DNA of 64,000 bases, from contig OZ021727.1 in NCBI GenBank assembly GCA_963978545.1, positions 57,796,487 to 57,860,486 of the forward strand. The letters are read 5' to 3'. This DNA is from Linyphia triangularis (lineage: Eukaryota; Arthropoda; Arachnida; Araneae; Linyphiidae). The translations under genes and the position numbers were made by a program. Shown piece after piece: positions 57,827 through 64,000 of this stretch (position 1 is its first letter; the number at the start of each line of letters is the position of its first letter). Under the pieces are notes generated by a model. It did no database searches. It saw only the letters and a program-made list of their open reading frames with translations, and was not told the origin of the DNA.

Positions 57827-59701
57827 TAAAGACAAAATCTAATTTAAATTTTTTTTTTTTTTTTACATTTACAAAATTTACATTACAAAAAGCTCCCCCC
57901 CCCCCCTCTGTCTCCATTTCTGGATTAGCATTGATTTTTGGGTCCCCCCCCCCCTTTTTTTTTTAACTCGTAAATATTTGAGAGAATTTTCATGAAAATG
58001 TTAATCATTATCCTACGTATATCCGAATAGAACATGAATTTTATTTTGTAATGATATCTCTAATCGCTTTTTTATCACATGGCTTATTTGACATTTGCTT
58101 GAATAAGAACAAAGCATTGTGACAAAACGGCTCTAGTGCAAAAGTATATTTGAAACAATTATCGAATGTTGAAAAATCCGCTACAGACGGTTTAACGGGA
58201 AAAGAGCCGATTAGAAGTAGTAATTTATTGATAGAGAAAGGGCACATTTGTTTCTTCCTAACTCGAAAAGGAATATTTTTCTATTGAAGGATAATACTTT
58301 AACCAACTGAAAGTGATGGTAATAACAGAATTGGAATGTATTATTTTTAATTCATTAATTGCCAGTCTATCAATTTTCATTATTACATGTAATTAACCTT
58401 AAAACTTGTAATTGATACTCTACCAAATCGTATAGAATCGTATTTTTCTTTCATTTCTACACCTAGATGGCAGCACCAAAGTTGAGCCGTTTTTCATTTC
58501 TTTCAATGCATGAACTGGAAACAATAGTTGGCAATCTCTCCATCTGCGTGACGTTTGGAAGTGTATTCCGTTTCACTCGAATATTTTTAGTTTCTTTCTC
58601 CCGCATGGATGCTTCCCGCCTGCAAAAACAATGGGTCCCCCCCATTCGAAGATGTTTTTCCTCGAAAACTACTTCTATTTGTGTGTCCCAAGGGGGTCGG
58701 GTTTATATTTGAAACACAACTGCTGTCTCTTCTTGAAAACTTCTGTTTCTGAAACAGTCTTTGAGCCGTATGTGCAATAAGTTACTCTTGAGAGGCCTCG
58801 TAAGGTTAATACTCTTTCCCCCCCCCTCCCCCCCCCCCTCGAAAGGATTGGAAATCGTGAAAGATATTTAGGTAATAGCAAAAATTAAATTAACCTGACT
58901 TGAAAGAAAAAAATCTCTCGGCGACTATCAATTTATGAAGATGAAGTAAAATGTAAAATTAAAACAGGATCAATTGTGGCAATAGATGTCACTAAAAGAT
59001 CGCTTCTATAATAGTAGGTACATTAGGTTCATACTTCAGACACCAAGCAAATGCATTTTAACGATATTTAATGTTTGAAACCTCCTACTGCTAATGTTAA
59101 CGACGATTAATAATTTGAAGAGTGTTTTTTTTTTTCTTCTTTTCTTTTCTTTTTTCCCCTCTTCCCCCCCCCCCCTCTCCCCAAGTTGGCGAGTTCGATT
59201 AAGCCCTCTTCCAGCCGAAATTCAGAAATTTTTGTTGAATTTAATGTAATCATAGTAATTTTATCGAGAACTTCAAATTGGTATGACACAGGTCTGTTGC
59301 ACTTATAGATTTGACTTAACGACCTACAACATTGGCTTGACTATGTTTCCATTTTCGGTTGAATTTGGGCATGGGAACTCGTTTTGAACCAACTGATTGC
59401 TTGACACATTCACATACGTGTTAGCAGTATTTGTAGTTTTGTCTGGAAATGTTGAACTTAGACAGTTGGATAAAGCCTTTGTATATGATTCCGGCTACAT
59501 CATTGTATTGTAGAATATTAAATTATAAACGTTCACTCATGTATTTCCGTCTTTTAAGGTATATGAAATGTTTGTATTAGAATTTTTTTAAAAATATTTT
59601 CTGTACTAAGTTCTACGCTGTGGTTCAGATTTTTTTATTTTATTTATAATTGGAACATATACGAGATCACCTGGCCAAGTCTACAGACACATTGCATAAA
59701 T
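57827..59701. other. AT-rich DNA with homopolymer runs
   Basis: C-runs near 57896-57906, 57945-57954, 58819-58840 and 59165-59175. The stretch 58460-58720 is less AT-rich and open in both directions (81 codons plus, 60 codons minus). Neither frame is recognisable, so it could equally be an untranslated or promoter region. Confidence 0.4.
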
Positions 59702-59706
59702 TAATA

Positions 59707-60121
59707 CAGAGTTTCTGCAGAACGTGGGAATCAGGGAAATGTCAGGAAGCTTTCTGTTTCTTGAAAAAATCAGGAAAATGTCAAGGAGTTTTTTAAAATT
59801 TCATGAAAATCAGGGAAATTTTCTTTGTTCTGAAGGCACATTTCCCCGTTCATCCATAACTTTGGGCGCTATTTTCCCGGAAAATTGTAGTAATCGTTGG
59901 AAGTGTAATGATACGGAATAATTTAAACTTTTCATTACCACCAAAACTACTTTTCAAAAATTGGTACATTATCCCTTTTGCATATATGTTCTATTTGATC
60001 AGGGTATCTGCACTTCTAGTAAAGTTGGGGAAATTAAAAAAAAAAAAGTTTGCCGTAAAACCAGGGAATTTTATAGAAATCTGTCAGGGAAATTTTTTTG
60101 CTGAATTTTGTGGCCACCCTG
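59707..60121. mobile_element. CAGRGT non-autonomous element
   Basis: It begins CAGAGTTTCTGCAGAAC and ends in the inverse of CAGGGTGGCCACAAA, flanked by TAATA (59702-59706 and 60122-60126). The body is rich in ATCAGGGAAATGTCAGG repeats, found inverted at the other end. Fragments of the same family occur near 37010-37130 and 62575-62610. Confidence 0.6.
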
Positions 60122-60126
60122 TAATA

Positions 60127-60129
60127 GAT

Positions 60130-60166
<37 letters not shown>

Positions 60167-63100
60167 GCTTTCACAAAAATTCGCTTTTATCTAGTAACCG
60201 CTACCAATGTGCAAAAAGGAAGTTCTCATCGGATTATGATCAACAACACGATATGATCAGCCATAGCCTAGCCTATCCTTTTATGCAGATTTTCACCTAA
60301 ACAATAAAAAAAAAAAAATATTACTAATACTTTTTCGAGGCACTTGCTATATTTATGGACCCCTTCTAGCGATATCGGGGTGTGATAATAAATTTTTTCG
60401 TCACCCACCGAACGGAAGTGTGGTTATTTCGAGTAGGGAGTAAATTTCAGCTCTGAGAAAGTTATTTGATCGTCGCGCTGAACGCTCATTTCCTCCACTT
60501 TTCACCTGACGCTGCAGATAGATTGTTTTAGCAACGTGATACTCCAGCGATAATTTGTCGGACGTTCACCCGTTTTGAATTAATAACTAACGTGTATCCA
60601 TCAAATAAAGATGATGGGGGTTATATCGCTGAAATTGTTGCTTCCAGGCTTTTATTGCCTTTTTAACTTTAGAACCTTTAACCTACCAAACACCCAACCA
60701 CGTTAATTTTCTTCCTGTCATCCTTTAATTTACAGATTAAATTCGTTCAATTAAACTTTATCTGATTCTTGGATACTCCTCAGGGTTATATTTTAAGGTT
60801 GCTCGTTTGCACAATCCTATATGGAGAGGTTGGGAAAAACTGCACCTGAATTGGAACACCTACCCATCCCTCTTACAAATCTCACACTCATTTCAGTGCA
60901 TTCTCTCCCTTTTCGACATTCATCAAGAGGATGGCTTGTAACCGTGCCGTTTGGTGTGTCTGTGGCCTAATGTTGTTATTGATTCATAAATTACCCATTA
61001 TTTCTAACCAAAGGCATTTAAACGAACTATTCGCCCCTGCAGTCTACTTGTTTCAATATTGTATGGTATTTTTAAAATGATACTGCTTGAAGTGCGATGT
61101 TGGGGAAACTTCCTATATCTCTTAATTCTAACTGCAACTTTTGGATAGTACATGCCTTGCTTTTGACCTTAAGTCGAAGAAAGCTTAACAATCACCATCA
61201 AGATATACATTAACCATTCTCCCCAAACTTGTTAGCGTCTGTTGATAATCAAAGGCTATCTGTTATACAGCATGGCAACTATCGCCATCATCTGCTTGCT
61301 TAGTAGAAAACGTTTATTATCTATCCCGAAGTGATAGACCAGTGGCTACATATAAATTAAAATTTTCGAAACTTCCGATTTCTTGCAGGTGCATCATGCT
61401 ATCTATACTTTTTATGACAGTACCCACTCCCTGTTCCCAATTTAGTAACTCACTCTTCCACCACCCCATACGTTCGAATCTGCACCTCACCCTTCCTTCA
61501 CTATTTTTATCCACGGATTTAGGGACAAGGGGACAAACATGATTCGTAATTTGTGTGTTGGTTCCTCCGCGTCTGACTGTAAAAAGGGGGCACCCGTGAA
61601 CGAATGAGTCAGTCCACTGTTGTAGGTAGGGGGTGGAAGGAAGATCCGTAGAGTGCTTTCTGTTGTATAGCAAATATGAATGAATCATAGTGTCTTTGAT
61701 GTTGTACTCTCCGAGATATGGCGGGGAATCGGTGGCGATAAAAAAAGGTTTCAGTCCATGATATCATTGAGTGGATTGTGAGAAATGATAAAGTGTACAG
61801 AGGGTATTTTGAGGAGGCGGTGTTTTTTTTTCTTTCTTGGTTTTTATCTTTTCACGTGGAAAATGTGCGGTTTTAATCTGCTGTCGTTTCCGAAAGGCGT
61901 TGATGATATTTTTTTTTTCTTCTTCTCCTTTTGGTAAGGTGCGGTGATGTTTATGTTATTATACGCTATCTTGGATTTCTGATTGGAGTAAATTGGTGTT
62001 TTCGTGTCCTTATAATGTCCAATATGCTGTTTTATAAGGATATTTGAGTTTGTGGAAGATTTGAATATTGATAGTGACAAAGAAAACGTTTTCTTTCGTA
62101 AAAACTAATGATTTCAAAAATTAAACTAATTGTTATGAGACATAATGTCTTATGGTTAATAAATACAAGTAAAATTTTTTGGTAATTAGTTACACATTTA
62201 GTGATGTTTTATTGTGGGAAATCTTTTTGTTTAATTAATGATTCCTCTTTTTTTTTTTTTTTTAATCTTAGTTTTCTTCTCAACTTACAACCCGAAGTTT
62301 CAAGCCTCAAAATGTAAAATTTACTTGAATTTTATTTAATAATTTTTTCATTGAAATTCGAACTGCACTCCTTTTGAGGATATCTGCACTTTTAAAATTT
62401 GTGAAAGTCTTAAGTAGTTTAAATCTTCGTAAGGACATATTAAACAAAACATGGAATTTCTTTAGAATACAACTATCACAGTTACAAGCTACAGTTAGAG
62501 AATCGATTGAGTTGAGAGCGGCTGCAACTCCAAATAGAACCGTTGTGAGCTCCTTATCATTCAAGCATACCTCAAAGTTAAATTTTTTTCCTGAATTTTA
62601 TGGCCACCCTATATAAATTAAAATCCATCATAATGTTTCTTTAAAGAAGCATTTAAACAGAAATATTTGCTCAAAATCTCAATCATTTATAATATGCAGT
62701 ACTAGAGTTATACGATTCAAAGTTCAAAAGAAATGATGGAGAAAAAAAATATTACCCAGCAAGATGATTTTAAATTTTCAAAATAATAAGGTTGACACTG
62801 ACGGCCTTGTTAATAATTATTGAATAATAAAACTTATGGTGACGATGAAATTAAAATTGTGGTGTAATTCAATTAAATACTATCAGTTAATTTTAAAATA
62901 ATTATTAAAAAAAATGTGAAAATGTTAAAAAATTTTGTGTTCTGTGCATTCATTTAAGAAATACACATTTGTCATTAGTACATGCACTTATGTGAGAGTA
63001 ATATTATTGTTCACAAAAAACACAATTTCGATACGCCGAAGATTTATTTTTCCTCATTAAATATTACCATCTACAAAATCGTAAAATTCTTGGCACCTTC

Positions 63101-64000
63101 AATATTTAATGATAATGGGCATATTCCTAAAAGTAGGAAGTACTCATTTCGTACTATTTCCCGCATGTTGCTTTCACCTGCTGATTCTGTATTAAATGTT
63201 GGTGTTGAAAAGGGGGCGTGTCAGTTTTTTTGATATTTAATAACTTGTTTACGTTTCTTTGTTTCCAACCCATAATTTTGTGTAAGAAAGTTAGTTTATT
63301 TATCTCAGCCCACCCAATACTCTGTTATAATATTTCATAAGTACATAATTAAAATTGACTACGAGCGGTCCTTATGAGCTAAACGTCGTTAATGTCCAAA
63401 GTGTATCGATGACACGTGAGACCATTTCTCTACATTCTGTAAGAACAGGGTAGTTGCAACATTGATACAAAATTTTTATGTTTGTAAGCGTTCCATATTA
63501 GAATTGTACAAACTTCTAAGAATAAATAGTTGCTCTATGTCCTTGGCTGATAAAGACTAAAAAGATTTGAAAGATGTATCCGCATATTCAACTGTAAACT
63601 AATAGTACCACATTTTATTATACATATATTCACTATAAACTTTGAATTCAATTTTTAAACGATATTGTTTTATTTTTCGTTACTATACGTAAGGATATCT
63701 TTTTGATGTGAATTTCATTTGTATAAGCTGTTACCCCGTAAAAAGGATAGTTACCTAAGTTTTGATACCATACTACAGTATTGAATGCCAGACAAAATAA
63801 CTTAAACTTTACTTTTAAAATCATAATATGTGTAAAACTTTTTAAACACATTCAATTTAAAAATTTAATTTTTATTAAATGTTTTAAAATTAAGTAAAGA
63901 TTTAGGACAAATTTATGTCGTGCAATATAGAGTTAATTACATACTCCGTGAGATTTTATTGACCGGGAAGAATAGATTTAGAAAAAATAACTACAGCTAT
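60127..64000. other. AT-rich DNA, no supported gene
   Basis: A long T-run lies at 60130-60161. The least AT-rich part (61380-61690) holds a 123-codon minus-strand frame without recognisable features. A right end of the 59707 family (TTTTATGGCCACCCT) is at about 62596-62610. Nothing else stands out. Confidence 0.45.

Noticed and set aside
58463..58712. Frames on both strands around 58460-58720, one starting MAAPKLSRF
   Set aside because: No family recognised and both strands open. Composition alone is not enough.
61317..61688. 123-codon minus-strand frame
   Set aside because: It is the longest uninterrupted non-transposon frame on the right, but a shorter frame on the opposite strand is also open and I see no domain or promoter context.
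62307..62616. Overlapping 85- and 80-codon frames on opposite strands
   Set aside because: The plus frame ends inside a transposon end (TGGCCACCCT). Neither strand has recognisable motifs.

Overview
This window looks like intergenic and intronic DNA from a metazoan nuclear genome. It is strongly AT-rich, has long homopolymer runs and spliced genes, and is dense in transposon remnants. The repeat types (tRNA-derived SINEs, hAT-like elements, a Penelope-type reverse transcriptase and a transposase family I recall from arthropods) suggest an arthropod, possibly an arachnid. That placement is inference. There are no operons, CRISPR arrays, rRNA genes or intact tRNA genes.

One gene can be rebuilt completely: a CHCHD5-like mitochondrial twin-Cx9C protein on the minus strand (26241 down to 12940). 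It has three exons and a start codon split by intron 1. Splicing gives 102 residues with eight cysteines in four perfect Cx9C pairs. Two further pieces may be exons of unidentified genes: a probable first coding exon at 47287-47406 (+) and a weaker candidate at 1229-1498 (+). A compact promoter-like cluster (CCAAT, X-box, CRE half-site) lies in CHCHD5 intron 1 at 24150-24195.

Most of the rest is mobile DNA. From left to right: a decayed Penelope-like reverse transcriptase between two 629-bp direct repeats (1682-5597); a tRNA-derived SINE (6577-6759); a composite minisatellite-bearing repeat (6930-7880, with a second copy at 56967-57826); an 8-bp-TSD hAT (8521-11051) split by an element with CATACCTGCC termini and a 6-bp TSD, which recurs inverted at 49353-50997; several small elements inside the CHCHD5 introns; a near-complete hAT-like element with a broken transposase (27369-30343); non-autonomous relatives with CAGGG-type ends and 5-6 bp TSDs; a 33-bp minisatellite interrupted by a hAT and by a 6-bp-TSD element (33.8-35.2 and 40.9-42.3 kb); and a transposon with TIR GGGTGTCC that carries a broken transposase of a family I cannot place (43847-46304), itself split by a SINE.

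The insertions are nested, and many keep visible target-site duplications, so their relative order of arrival can be read. The right end (57.8-64 kb) is mostly unannotatable AT-rich DNA.
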